From NCBI RefSeq assembly GCF_047948215.1, contig NC_134463.1, positions 58,534,201-58,598,200 of the forward strand: a DNA stretch of 64,000 bases. The letters run 5' to 3'. Position 1 is the first letter of the stretch. Each line of letters starts with the position of its first letter. Shown here piece by piece: positions 23,305 to 34,265 of the stretch. Position numbers and translations under genes: made by a program. Source of the DNA: Lycorma delicatula (lineage: Eukaryota > Arthropoda > Insecta > Hemiptera > Fulgoridae). The notes below the pieces were generated by a model. The model did not search any database. It saw nothing but the letters and a program-made list of their open reading frames with translations, and was not told the DNA's origin.

Positions 23305-23965
23305 TCCTGGCATTATATTTCTAGAGTTATCCTGGTATGATGATCAGTCAAACAATGGGGGGGGTATGGGTTTTTTTGTATTTCTCCCATATTTCAAGAC
23401 CCAGGGACTCCAAAAAATAAAAAAAGGTGAGATTAATATTCGTACGTACGCGCATGTGTTGGCATGTTTGAAGCTTAATAACTTTTGAATGGATAAACCG
23501 ATTTTGATGAAATTCTGTACAGAAACTCGTGTATATGGGGCAATCTGTTAGTAAACGTTTGGGGGGTCAGTATCTCTATGGAGTGGAGTAGATAGTATTT
23601 TGAAAGTCAATATTCTAAAAATTTTGGGAAATAACCCCCAGTTTACATTAAGCTTAGTACATGCTTACATGCTTATCTTACCATTTTTTTTAAATTGTCC
23701 CTAAATTCTCTTCCTTTCCCAAAAATAAAAAACTATCTTTTTATTTATTGTATATTTTTAATCGAATTTTTTTTGTCTTCCTAAGCATAATAACAGTGAA
23801 AGTGGGCAGAAAAAATACTTTGGGGGATATTTTTGGGGTGAAGAAGCCATTCAAAGTTTAAAAATATAATTTTTTTAAACTTTTTTCACGTATAAATTAT
23901 TTTTCCGTCATATAAGAATAAATAACCAATACCAGAAAAGCATAACAACTTGTCAACATTTTTTT
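23305..23965 (-). mobile_element. Family E MITE-like element, reverse
   Basis: The plus strand begins ATTTCCTGGCATTATATTTC and ends ACCAATACCAGAAAAGCATA, the inverted terminal pair of the family. Internal blocks are CGATTTTGATGAAATTCTGT, GAAGCTTAATAACTTTTGAA and ACTTTGGGGGATATTTTTGG. It is one of the best full-length copies, at about 660 bp. Confidence 0.65.
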
Positions 23966-23969
23966 AATA

Positions 23970-25330
23970 AAAACACATAGGTTATAAACAGAAGCAGTAA
24001 CAGAAAAAGAGAGGATCATCACGATGTTATGTATAAATTTAAGTTTTAATAAAAATTGTTAAAATGAGATTTTTCTTCGTTGAAAATAGGTAAATTGTGA
24101 AAAAAAATTCTTTTTTTTTTAAATATTTAATTTTATCAATTAGATTTAAACTTAAAACATTCTACGGATGAATTTATCTAGTTGCGCTCATTTAGCTACA
24201 CTTTAGAATTATTTGTTCTTAGGTTACACCCGAACATTTTTTGAACTTATAAATGATTTTGGCCTGTTCTTTTAAAGTATTAATACCTATCATAACTTAT
24301 AAACGTTATTATATTACTGTTATAATCAAATTAAATACGAAAAATAACAATTTTTAATGTGGTAATAAAATAATTTAAATATTAAAATTTTTTTATATTT
24401 TTTAATTAAGACTTTTCCCACGAATACAAAAAATAAATTCGTTTACGTCAAATTTTCAGTGATATAGGGGCTAAAGGTAGTTAGTAAACGTCACATAATG
24501 TTTTAAACATGTAAATCACCCGCTTTATATTATATATTAGGTATCGTGGAATATGTAGAAGGATTTTAACCACTATATTACACTTAATCTGAAACTGGTT
24601 TTCTTAGTTATTTTATACACATATATATATATATTCTAACCAGTCCATTTTCTGTTGAAAAAATTACTAAAAACGAACATAAAAATAGTATTTTATGATT
24701 TGAGTATTTGTACAAAATTAGGCAATAAAAATACATGTGTATATATATATATATATATATATAATGTATGCAACATAATATAAAATGTATAATCGAGAAG
24801 TGTTGTATGAATACACTTATACATATGCATATACGTAAATATCACTTGAATTACATTCTATAATGGGGAGAATGGAAGAATTGAATAGTACAGTAACTAC
24901 GAAGAGAAAAAATTGCAAATCATGTTTTTTTATTAATATATTCTTTTATCTAATATTTTTATTTATTATTAAAGAATATAATGAATCATACTTAAATAAT
25001 TTTGTAAAATTTTATTTTTAAAAATTCCAAAATATGTTTTAATTTTTTTTTAAATTGTATTATGAAAGTTTATAATTTTGAGGGGAAGTTAAATTATAGA
25101 GAGAAATTGGATTTGTACGAAGTAAATTCGTGTTTTACTTCTACATTTCGAAAAAAATTATTAAGGTAAGGAATATCAATCTAATATAAGAATTTAATAA
25201 TTTTTTGTTTTTTCAAGCTTTGCACCGACTCATTTTTCAATATTTTTTATATCGTACAATAGATTTTATAGTTTGATTTATTTTAAAATAGGGAAGTAAT
25301 CTTATTTAATTTTACTTGTGTAAAAGCTGA
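23970..25330. other. AT-rich DNA with a (TA)n run at 24738-24762
   Basis: No gene or shared repeat seen. Confidence 0.4.
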
Positions 25331-25335
25331 CTACT

Positions 25336-25388
25336 CAGTTGTAGGACTTTTCCGGAACGCGGCTTTTCCCGGAAAAGTCTTACAACTG
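25336..25388. repeat. Strong GC-containing hairpin
   Basis: The arms CAGTTGTAGGACTTTTCCGG and CCGGAAAAGTCTTACAACTG pair with one mismatch around a 13-base GC-rich loop. It is followed at 25500-25545 by a second inverted pair (GCGCGCGTGAAT/ATTCGCGCGG). These lie at the start of a GC-richer block running to about 25710, and may be the terminus of an unrecognised transposon. Confidence 0.8.
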
Positions 25389-25399
25389 CGGGTTGTTTC

Positions 25400-25710
25400 T
25401 GATGGATGGCTCACACGCATTATTAATATTAATATAAATATTAATATTAGTATTTAAAATATTTATTATTTTATTTTAAATATAATTTTTTTTCTAATTA
25501 AAGCGCGCGTGAATACCGTTTTTAATTCGCGCGGATGTGACGGTAGTGGTGGCGATGGGCAATAACTAAACTAATACAATTTTACAACTTACATAGAAAA
25601 AATTTTGCTTGTAGTGTCAACAGACTGATGTAGCCGCGAAGCTTAACGCATCAGATCCCGACTCAATCGGGCGATCGAGTTCGTGACCCAGCTAGACCGA
25701 GTTACTTTTT
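25400..25710. other. GC-richer block with inverted GCGCGC motif and unusual unique sequence
   Basis: After an A/T core it contains GCGCGCGTGAATACCG, GTGACGGTAGTGGTGGCGAT and, at 25630-25705, a dense segment including CGAAGCTTAACGCATCAGAT and CCCGACTCAATCGGGCGATC. This last has the compactness of a tRNA-like or transposon-terminal sequence. I could not fold it into a tRNA, and no protein-coding frame stands out. Confidence 0.35.
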
Positions 25711-26404
25711 TCACTTTAGATATTATTAATTTATTTATTATACTAATTCACCTGTAACATCATAACATAGCAGTAGTTTAGAGCATTTTTTTGAGGGTGA
25801 AGGTGAGATTTTGCAAATTTTGTTATTTTTTAATTTTCAGCAAATGTGCCTAAAAAAAATATGACCTTAAATAGGCAAAATCTTCATCCTGTACTGAATT
25901 TACAATCTAAGTATATACGGACCCGACAAAAGATAAACTTTCAAAAAAACAAATTATTCTTGGAAATTATTCCATCAATTTTAATTTAACTTTTACAGAT
26001 AGATATTATAATAATGATGAATATAAAACGTTGTACGTTTGAGGTCATTTATTTGGATTATTAGGATTTCACTTTCTCCTGCAGAAAAACAAAGAGATTT
26101 TTTTTTATTTACGAAATTAGTTTGTTACACTTTCTTTTTTTATGTTTAGCTTTTTTGCAAACGTCTGTACTTCAACAGAATACTTTTTATACGTAAGTTT
26201 TAATTATAGTTTAAAGTACTAAAATTATAGAGAGGTATGTATACCATCTGAATCACTAATATGAAATGACTTATTCTGCTCCTATTACAATCTATTTCCA
26301 AAGGGAATTATTGTGTCTCTTAAAATTTAAATAAATATATTAAACTACATAATGCAATCTCTTTTCAAATATTACTTTTTCATTAATTACATTTTCGTCC
26401 GGTG

Positions 26405-27035
26405 TTTTTACTTCCTTGTATGAAGTAAAGGAAGTACTGTGACTGTGAAAAATGTTGGTTTTTAGATTTCAACGGAAATATCCATTTTAACCATCCCTGA
26501 ATTCATTTTGGCTAGTTTCGGCGTGACGTCTGTACGTACGTATCTCGCATAACTCAAAAACGATTAGCCATAGAATGTTGAAATTCTGGATTTAGGACTG
26601 CTGTAACATCTAACTGTGTACCTACCTTTTTGATTGCAATCGACTGAACCAAAAAAACCCAAAATCTAAAACAATTTATTTTGGACTTTTTCTTAACTGC
26701 AATAATAAACCCTGATTGAAAGCTTTCCAATGATATATCATAAGCGGTATTTCTTTTCATTAGTTCCAAGTTATCTTCACAGACCACATCGGATCGAATC
26801 AGACTTCATGTCCTTTTTTTTAATTTTTTATTAATTTAAATATATTGATTTATTAATAATTATTATCCTCTAATTGTAAAATTATTACGATAAATAATAA
26901 TTCAATATTAATAAAATAAAAAAATATCAGAAGCTATTAATGAAATAAAATTTTATGCACTTTTCATTTAAAAAAAAAATGTGTATATGTAATTTAATAG
27001 GCGTACAAGGAAGTCATGTGATGTCCACATCAGAT
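26405..27035 (-). mobile_element. Family A element, complete by termini, reverse
   Basis: The plus strand starts TTACTTCCTTGTATGAAGTA and ends GCGTACAAGGAAGTCATGTG, so both inverted ends are present, about 630 bp apart. Internal family blocks include GATTTCAACGGAAATATCCA and GATTGCAATCGACTGAACCA. At 26790 CGGATCGAATCAGACTTCAT corresponds to the box-B-like stretch. It is non-coding. Confidence 0.7.
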
Positions 27036-27194
27036 GTTTTTTTCGGTCCACTTAAATTTGTATTTAAGAGAAAAATCTTTAATATTATTAAAAAGATTTT
27101 AACAGTTTATTTCAATATTTTAATTGGAATGCTTAGTTTAAATTCTAAAACAGATTTTTATATTTTTTGTTTAATGCAATTATAATCTAAATAT

Positions 27195-27485
27195 TAATTT
27201 AGAGTCCATTGGATTCCGTTAATAAACTAGGTATAAAGATTGCGGCAAACGCTCCTATGGGTATTCAAATGCAAGTATTGTGCAAGGAGTCTAGTAAGCC
27301 CCTAATTTTTTTCTTTCGCAGAGTCGCAGATAGATCTGTATTCCAGCTTCTACAAAACAAGGCTTCTACATGTTCAGAATGATGCGTTTGTCAGCACCCC
27401 AGTTACAGGATGATATGATTTAATTCTCCTCAGACATTCAGCCTTAGTGTACTTAATGTGAGTCGAGAAAGTCAGCTTTTCATCA
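27195..27485 (-). pseudogene. Jockey-like LINE, part C-terminal to the RT active site
   Basis: The minus strand, with a few frame changes, gives LTFSTHIKYTKAECLRRIKS, then VTGVLTNASF, then KLEYRSICDSAKEK. This matches the 'KLTF..HI.Y.KA.CL.RI....' to 'SKLDYG...Y.SA....L' portion of Jockey/CR1-type proteins. It is the third piece of the same minus-strand LINE whose upstream parts lie at 28640-28910 and 29235-29440. An inserted R1-type LINE separates the pieces. Confidence 0.65.
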
Positions 27486-27489
27486 AAAG

Positions 27490-28620
27490 TGAGCCTTAGA
27501 CATTGTCTACGGCTCGCTGAAGACAAGTGGTTATTATGGCTGGGAGATACAGACTACATCCAGTGCATTTTAGACTGGGAAACACGATGGTCCACCCTAA
27601 CACATCCGCGAAGTATTTTGGCATGTGGAAAATCACCGGTCCTTTACTATATATGTTGGAGGCGGCGAGAAAGGAAGAAAATGTGGTGCAGACGCTTAGT
27701 AAAATCATGAGGAATAAGGATCCTCAAACGCAGAAGAAGAAACTTTTGATCAGTGTGCACTTTTTGGTAGTGTTATATTGAGTTCCTGTATGGCTGAGAG
27801 CGTTGTCAAAGGCCAGGAACGTGAGGCGTTTGGTTATGCAACAACATAGGCTAAATATACGTATCATCGCGGGGTATCGTACGATCAGCGCCGAGGCGGC
27901 ATCGGATATAGCTGGGGTGCCGCCGATAGACTTACAAGCGGAAATGAGAGCTTCAACAGTGGCCGATTGGGACAAAAAGTTAGAAACTGACGGTCTCTAC
28001 ATGGCTTGGCGTAACAGATGGCGGAATTCGGACAAAGGAAGGTGGACCTATGGGCTCATAAGCGATGTCAGAAACTGGGTGGAGCAAAAGCATGATAACA
28101 CAGGCAGCGGATTCACCTAGTACCTGTCTGAACACGAATATTTCCGGAACTATCTGTACAGGATGTGCAGATTCCATACAAGTCGCTGTCATGATTGCGG
28201 CGGACTGAACACAGCAGAGCATGTGGTGTTCTTTTGCCCTATTGTGGTGTTCTTTTCCACTATTCTTAAGGCGCGACTTAAGAATAGTGCTCAAGAATTA
28301 AGATGGGGAGGAGGGCCAACAATATAATCGAGGGGATGTGACTTGACTACGATCGCAACAATGAGGAGAGAAGGAGAGAAGACCAATGAGGAGAGGTGAC
28401 GACAAACAGAGGAGATGCGGACCGATAGAGACATGAAGTTCGATGACGGGTGGTCAAGAGCTTCTGAGGGTCACTAGGAGTCGTCGCTCATCGATCGTCC
28501 CCTGGGGATGCTTCCCGGTCATCTAGATTCGTATAGTAATGTGTCTGGGTGATAAGACAGTGCGGGCCTGGGAGAGCCCACCGCTGGTAGAACCTTTTCC
28601 TCCCCCTACGGAAACAAAAA
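27490..28620 (+). pseudogene. R1-clade non-LTR retrotransposon, 5'-truncated
   Basis: This is the C-terminal part of an ORF2 protein (reverse transcriptase end plus zinc knuckle). From 27527 one frame runs to about 28315, broken only by a TGA at 27779 and a TAG at 28118. It reads GNTMVHPNTSAKYFGMWKIT, LLISVHFLVVLY, VPVWLRALSKARNVRRLVMQ, IIAGYRTISAEAASDIAGVP, RWTYGLISDVRNWV and YLSEHEYFRNYLYR. This order is typical of R1/TRAS-group elements. A terminal C-x2-C-x7-H-x4-C knuckle is visible as CHDCGG..TAEHVVFFC. It sits in opposite orientation inside a Jockey-like LINE. With only two stops it is among the youngest insertions here. The 3' UTR probably ends near the A-rich segment at 28610-28630. 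Confidence 0.85.
28223..28289 (+). repeat. 21-bp tandem duplication followed by a perfect hairpin
   Basis: GTGGTGTTCTTTTGCCCTATT at 28223-28243 is repeated with changes at 28244-28264, an in-frame seven-codon duplication after the zinc knuckle. Directly after it, CACTATTCTTAAG and CTTAAGAATAGTG form a 13-bp perfect inverted repeat with a six-base spacer (28258-28289). Confidence 0.85.
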
Positions 28621-28639
28621 CAGAAAAAACTGCCTAGAG

Positions 28640-28910
28640 AAAACAATAAATCTTAACTTAGTTACTAACAATTTGAAGCCACTACTGTGTGACCATCTTT
28701 ATAATAAGTTCAGTGAATTCTGTATTGTTTCCCTAGTAGTTTCAATTTTCTTGCCTCTACAGCTGAGAGTGATGGCGTCAGCAAAGATGTTTTTTTCACC
28801 GGCGGAGTGATCACATCTGCTGCCCCATTTGTAGCCATCAAGAAAAGTATCACACTTGGAACAGATCTCTGTAGATCTCCATTTTTAATTTCAAAGATTT
28901 TTGAAAGTAC
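28640..28910 (-). pseudogene. Jockey-like LINE, RT active-site region
   Basis: The minus strand reads IFADAITLSCRGKKIETTRE and then TIQNSLNLL-RWSHSSGFKL. This corresponds to the 'YADDI.LYCRG..IE.TR..LQ..L..L..WS...GFKLS' segment. The catalytic YADD appears as FADA, so the second aspartate is lost. Stops are present. The reading continues into 29235-29440 across an inserted SINE. Confidence 0.75.
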
Positions 28911-28917
28911 TCATTAG

Positions 28918-29230
28918 AAACCCACCAGGTTGTTCTAGCGGTGTACTCATCGCAAATCGGTGTCATCGCAAATCAGCTGATTTTGAAGTCGAAAGTTCTA
29001 AGGTTCAAATCCTAGTAAACGCAGTTGCTTTTATACGGATTTGAATACTAGATCGTGAATATCGGTGTTTTTTGGTGGTTGGGTTTCAATTAACCACACA
29101 TCTGGGAGGTATGGTCGACCTGAGACTGTACAAGGCTACACTTCATTTACATTCATATGTATCACCCTCATTCATCCTCTAAAGTAATACTTTATTATGG
29201 TGGTTCCGAAGGCTAGACAGAAAAAGAGAG
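28918..29230 (+). repeat. tRNA-derived SINE, family H, inserted into the LINE
   Basis: It opens AAACCCACCAGGTTGTTCTAG and has a partially duplicated CATCGCAAATC in the anticodon region, a box B AAGGTTCAAATCCTAGT, the standard body and an AGAGAG tail. It is flanked by AGTACTCATTAG (28906-28917) and AGTATCCCATTAG (29231-29243), an imperfect target duplication. The LINE coding sequence resumes exactly across it. Confidence 0.88.
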
Positions 29231-29234
29231 AGTA

Positions 29235-29440
29235 TCCCATTAGCCATAACACGGATCGAGCGTTTGCTCAGAAAATTAACCACAAAGTTCAACATATTTA
29301 CGGTAATACTGTTCTGTAAGATAAGGATTATCCTCACCTTTCAAACCACCTCATAGGCTTTTTAAATATCTAAAGCTACTGCGAGGAGCTGCTTCTAGAG
29401 TCGAATGCCTCGCAGACATCTTTCTATGATTTTTTTTATA
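29235..29440 (-). pseudogene. Jockey-like LINE, RT motif A region
   Basis: The minus strand gives VALDI-KAYEVV and then VNFLSKRSIRVMANGI, which fits the 'LDI.KAYD.V' catalytic motif A and the following 'NFLS.R...V' segment of Jockey-type RTs. In-frame stops are present. This is the most 5' surviving piece of the interrupted LINE. Confidence 0.7.
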
Positions 29441-30360
29441 TACAAACGTACTTAATAATATCAATTTATTATATACCGAAACAATGTCATGTATGCCATA
29501 TGTTTTTTTATTATTTAAGTTTTTATTTTTACTTTTCCAACAGACATTTTTTTTCCTAGAGTGTACGTTGCAATATGATCTATTAGTGAAAAATAAGCAA
29601 CTCCCCTCACGCCCAACGAGAAAAGGGTGGTATATATGAGATGTAATATTGTACAGACTGAAGTCGACGATTCCTGAGACGTATGACTAATTGAATCCCA
29701 ACCACTCGATCGATATACACTGTCTAGTATTCAAATCCGTTAAAAACATTTAATTTTTACTAAGATTTAAATTTTAAAACTTGCGATTTCCTAACAAATT
29801 TATTAAACAACTGATGTGCGATGACGAGTTATCTACTAGAATAGTCCGGTGAGTTATACATATACGCAGCCGTATAGAAGATAAAAGTAATAAAGAAGAA
29901 AATATTCGAATATTTGAAGCAGATTATCGAGGATATATGATGTAATAAACATGTTTAAGTTAAAAGATTGGAACAAAACGAAAAAGAATTGAGAATAATA
30001 TGGAACCAGTCGACTGATTGGTGACTCTAAAAAGAAAAAACAATATATAAGTAAGTAATGTTTATAGTGACATCGGATGTAACGACATATCGGATATAAT
30101 GATCAAAACCTTGTCTCTTGTTTGGTTTGGTATGCTGTTAATAAATAAATACAGTATGTTTATTGTTTATAATTACATCGATTTTAGTGACATACCGGTT
30201 ATTATGACTTCTTTTTTCTACTGCATGCAACATTTTATCGCTTACTGACGAGTCAGTTCCTTCCGTCTTATAACGTAGTATATCTGCATTGTACCTACAG
30301 AAATAATTTGATGATTAAAATGAGTCACCTTTTCCTTTTATGCATACAGATATATATATG
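29440..30360. other. AT-rich DNA; possible pogo/Tigger-like trace at 30060-30220
   Basis: The segments GTGACATCGGATGTAACGAC, CATATCGGATATAATGATCA and CATACCGGTTATTATGAC recall the 'cggttataacgac' repeats at ends of pogo/Tigger elements. This is a weak impression from pattern only. No gene is seen. Confidence 0.25.
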
Positions 30361-30366
30361 TATCTG

Positions 30367-30369
<3 letters not shown>

Positions 30370-30423
<54 letters not shown>

Positions 30424-30443
30424 TAGCAATGCTTCGCTATTGC

Positions 30444-30517
<74 letters not shown>

Positions 30518-30522
30518 GAGGG
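30370..30522. repeat. (TA)n and (GA)n microsatellites flanking a 21-base hairpin
   Basis: A (TA)n tract (30370-30422), the AGCAATGCTTCGCTATTGCT hairpin (about 30425-30444), a second (TA)n tract and then a (GA)n tract to about 30522. The hairpin equals the head of the element at 19478. Confidence 0.9.
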
Positions 30523-30789
30523 TGAGAGTGAGAGTTAGTAGGAGAGAGAGTTTAAATGAACACAATTGAAAATATGATTAAAAAAATTAAAAAACTGAAC
30601 TTCACAAATTTTACCTTTCACTTATTCTCCTTCCGCTTTTCCCTTTCCAACTTCTCCCTTTCACCCTTCTCCCTCGCCCATCTCTCTGTTTCCTTTTTAC
30701 CCTTTCCCGTTTTCCCCTTTTCTCTTTCCACCTTTTCCCCTTTTCTCCGTTTTCCATTTTTCCATTTTGCCCGCGCGTAAATCGGTCCA

Positions 30790-31262
30790 TTAGTTTTTTG
30801 GTCTTTAGCGGACACACATACGAACATGCATTTATATGTAGAATGAAAAAGTCAGTTTGTATATTTGTTTGTTTCGTAAATATCTCGACATCGGTCCCAC
30901 CTAGCGGGTATAGTTTTTGCAAAAATATTTCTTTTCACGTAACTAATATTTATATTCTGAATATGGCAAATCAGTCCATAAATATATTTTTTCTAAATAT
31001 CTCAACCCCCGCACCATCTAGCGGGTTCACTTTTTGCAGAGATAATTCTTTCCATGTAAGTAACATGTATTCTGAATATGAGGCAAATCGGACTATAAAT
31101 ACAATTTTTCGAAATATCTCTACGCCAGCGCGACCTAGCGGGTCCAAACTAATTCAGAAACCTTCCCTGGCATGCGTCCAACCAATCCCCATAGTTTCAT
31201 CGATACTGGATGAACGCTTTAGAAAGGCATAATACAGACAGACAAACATTCGTTTTTATATA
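30790..31262 (-). repeat. Family D repeat, reverse orientation
   Basis: It carries three tandem units with CACCTAGCGGGT, CACCATCTAGCGGGT and CGACCTAGCGGGT cores, separated by about 110 bases, and AATATCTC in each. It begins beside TTTGTATATTTGTTTGTTTC and ends in GACAGACAAACATTCGTTTT followed by (TA)n. It mirrors the 8985-9400 copy. A 144-residue open frame across it on the plus strand is composed of repeat units and is not a real gene. Confidence 0.65.
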
Positions 31263-31374
31263 TATAGATATATATATACATTCACACACAGACAAACAAT
31301 CTTTGAGATGAACGTACTAAGACTGAATATCACCTGCATTCAGTTAATTTTAAAGTACTGTTGTACAACAGTAT

Positions 31375-31460
31375 ATTCGAGAGTGGTAGCGTCTCGGCCT
31401 TTCATCCGGAGGTTCTGGGTTCGAATTCCGGTCAAGTATGGCATTTTTCATTTCCATTTT
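31375..31460 (+). repeat. tRNA-derived SINE, family I
   Basis: It begins GAGAGTGGTAGCGTCTCGG (box A side), continues CATCCGGAGGTTCTGG, has GGTTCGAATTCCGGTC (box B), and ends shortly after AGTATGGCATTTT. The 3' family-specific part is missing. Confidence 0.8.
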
Positions 31461-31486
31461 TTACGCTAATAATTTCCATTTCTCAT

Positions 31487-31617
31487 AAAACTGTGAGAAA
31501 CCACTTCACTCCTCCCTTTATTTAGTAAACCTGTCAAACAATCTTTGAACAAACAATGAGAAACCAAAAAACTGTGAGAAACCACTTCACTCCTCCCTTT
31601 ATTTAGTGAACCTGTCA
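31487..31617 (+). repeat. 50-bp direct repeat, period 81
   Basis: AAAACTGTGAGAAACCACTT and the following bases (to AACCTGTCA) occur at 31487-31536 and again at 31568-31617 with a single difference. This is a local duplication next to the SINE. Confidence 0.9.
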
Positions 31618-31619
31618 TG

Positions 31620-31739
31620 GCATGCTTATTGTTCCGATTAAAACTTGTACGTTTTGTTCAGGTAAGTTACAATCATGGCACTAAGCAAAATAATACTAAG
31701 CATAATAATATATAAGCATAAGCATAATAATACTAATAA

Positions 31740-31782
<43 letters not shown>

Positions 31783-32790
31783 ATCGATATAAATTTGCTC
31801 TTTAAATTGTTTATAATACGGTATAATTTACAATTTTATTAAATAAATATGTGATTTTTTGTTTAAATTAATATAATATTAATGATGTTAGGTCCAGAGG
31901 TCATTATATAAAAGTATTTAAATTACATAACGTTCATTGTTTATTTGCTTTTTAACGTAACAAAAAAAATTATTTTGAACTTTAAATAAATATTTCTATT
32001 TATAATGTGTAAGAGTTACAGTAGATTAACTTATAATGAAAATAATAATATATGAAAAAAAAAAAATATATATATATAGACTGTATGTATGTAGACTATA
32101 TATTGTTTGTAGATGAACAGAATTATTTTCTAGTTTAGTTTTATTTGTTCTTATAGCTTATAACCTACTTAAAGAAGCCGGCCATCTACATTCTTTCATC
32201 AGTAGAATAAAGACAATATAATGCAGTACTTTTACACACCTAATAAGAGTAAATAGTATACTCGTGGAAAAAAGTAGTATGGTATGTGTAAAATTATGCG
32301 GTAAAACTGTTAAAGAAAAGGAAATAATTTCGTATGTATTAACATAACAATTGAAGTAAAATAAAGTAAATTAACGACAATTTTAAAACCCATTTTTTCA
32401 GTTCTATTTTTTTCAGTTTTAAACGCTTTTCGATAAATATTGATTTGTTATAGGAAGATCTTTCAAACCCTGTGATAAAAAATAAAATTCATTTGCGCTT
32501 ACATGCGTAATCACACAAGTTTATACTTTATAATTAAGCCATTTTTGTGATCAAAACTCTTAAAATTAATTATTAAAATATATATATATCTCAACCAAAA
32601 TCAGTATAAGAATAAGGTTTTTGTCTGTAATAAGAGTAACGATATATGAATAATTAGTGGGAAACAATAATTTAGCAAAATGTTTAATTATACTTGGTTT
32701 TCAGATCTAAAATAAAAAGAAAATGATATAATCATTTTCATTTTTGAATTTGGCCAATTGGATCACGAGAAATAACTCTGCACTTTAATT
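31620..32790. other. AT-rich DNA with a (TA)n run at 31743-31780
   Basis: No gene or dispersed repeat recognised. Confidence 0.4.
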
Positions 32791-32883
32791 TTTGTTGTGT
32801 GTCGTTTTCTTCCATAATTCCATTAATACCTCAATACCTTCTTCCTTCTGTCCAAATAGTTCCTCATTCTTTTCGGAGATTTT

Positions 32884-33040
32884 TTTTTAACCTCCGGGAC
32901 CACCGTTAGGTATTACTTCAAAAGATGAGATGAATGAAATTTTTTTTGGTGAGTGAAAATGCCATGCCTGACTGAAATTCGAACCCGGGACCTCCGGATA
33001 AAAGGCCGAGACGCTACCACTCGCGCCACGGAGGCCGGTT
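32884..33040 (-). repeat. tRNA-derived SINE, family I, most complete copy
   Basis: On the minus strand it runs from the tRNA-like head (plus strand ACTCGCGCCACGGAGGCCGG at the right end) through the box B (TTCGAACCCGGGACCTCCGG in plus orientation) to the family 3' end CTCCGGGACCACCGTTAGGT. GGAGATTTT at 32875-32883 and 33041-33049 flanks it as a target duplication within the LINE. Confidence 0.88.
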
Positions 33041-33499
33041 GGAGATTTTCTTGGAATAGCTCACAATTTATTTATTTTTTTAATTTCAATATCCAGTATT
33101 TCTTTTATTTTTATTTTCTTGTCTTTCAAGTCCTGTTTAAGCTCTGTAATCCATTTTCTGTTATTCCTTAATGAAATAGTTAAAACTTTATGTCAGTTTA
33201 TCTGGATACGCATTCATCAAGTTTCCGTAGAAATTCGTACTCCCTTTCCTTATAATTTCTTTGTTTCCTTGTAGAATTTCTTTTGTTTCCTAAGTTTCCA
33301 TTTATTTCCAAGTTTTCTTGTTTCTAGAAAATGTTTCTCAGAATTCTTTTTTTCAGTTTTTTTATTTCTTCTATTTTATTTAGAGTCAAACATTCAAGTG
33401 CCAAGAGAATTTTAAATCTGATCAAAGATTTGTAATACCGATTTTTTTTTATTTTATTGAAGTAGCTTTTTTGAACATGTTTTAGTTAACTGATAGGCT

Positions 33500-34265
33500 A
33501 GTTGTTTTTAGGTAGATTTCATAAAAAAGCTACCTACTAGTAATGGGTACTAATATCCGACTTCCGGAAAATATTGTTATATCTTCGCGTTTCTCATCCT
33601 CCAGACCCCAAAACCACCGTCAATTTTTATAAATATATATATATATATATATATCACTTTCTTGTGGACATGATAACTGCCGTAATTTTGCGCCAATCAC
33701 TTTCAAATTGATACATAAAATATAACGATTCAAAATATCGTTCGAATTCGTTAATGGGCAAAATTGGTCCATGGAGTTGGTAGTGGAGAGGGGCTTTTTC
33801 GAAAAAGCAAAATATTGCTATAAAATATCGAATTCGATTAAAGTTCCTACTATTCTTTGGATAAGGGCCCAAAACTCATCTTAGTAAAGTTTTTTGATAT
33901 CACCAACCATTGGCCCGGAGGTGAAAAAAATGGGCCTTCGAAAACAAAAAAATTCATACCTCCCTTAATAAGCAGAGTATCGAATCGATTTAAAATGGTC
34001 GTTAGTCCTCTAAAAATTACCTAAAAGTTTTGTTTAAAACTATTTTTGATATGACCAATCCTTACGGCAAGGGATAACCAAAATGTTGCTGGAATTGTAA
34101 AAAGATGGAGCTTTTATGCTAAACAAGTAAAACTTTTTTCACGTGCTATCATTGTAGTATTGAGTAAAGTTTTTTTTAACTTTAAGGTGGAAATCTTTCT
34201 TATCCCCTACTTAGCACCGGTGAAATCTACCTCCGCCTTCCGGCGTGCCGAAATGGGTTTTTTTT
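33500..34265 (-). mobile_element. Family F element with palindromic end
   Basis: The right end in plus orientation is CCGGTGAAATCTACCTCCGC then CTTCCGGCGTGCCG. The left end is the imperfect palindrome TAGGTAGATTTC...AAGCTACCTA at 33509-33536. A (TA)n tract lies at 33629-33652. Blocks match the 41.7-kb copy in reverse order. It is inserted in the LINE remnant described at 32790-34700. Confidence 0.7.

Noticed and set aside
26554..26787. 77-residue minus-strand frame
   Set aside because: It lies wholly within a family A element, and the other copies do not keep the frame.
30611..30922. Lys/Arg/Glu-rich minus-strand frame
   Set aside because: It is a low-complexity purine/pyrimidine-rich tract (CT-rich on the plus strand), not a protein.
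30798..31232. 144-residue open frame on the plus strand
   Set aside because: It is a translation of the repeated units of family D, with no domain and internal repetition that follows the DNA repeat.
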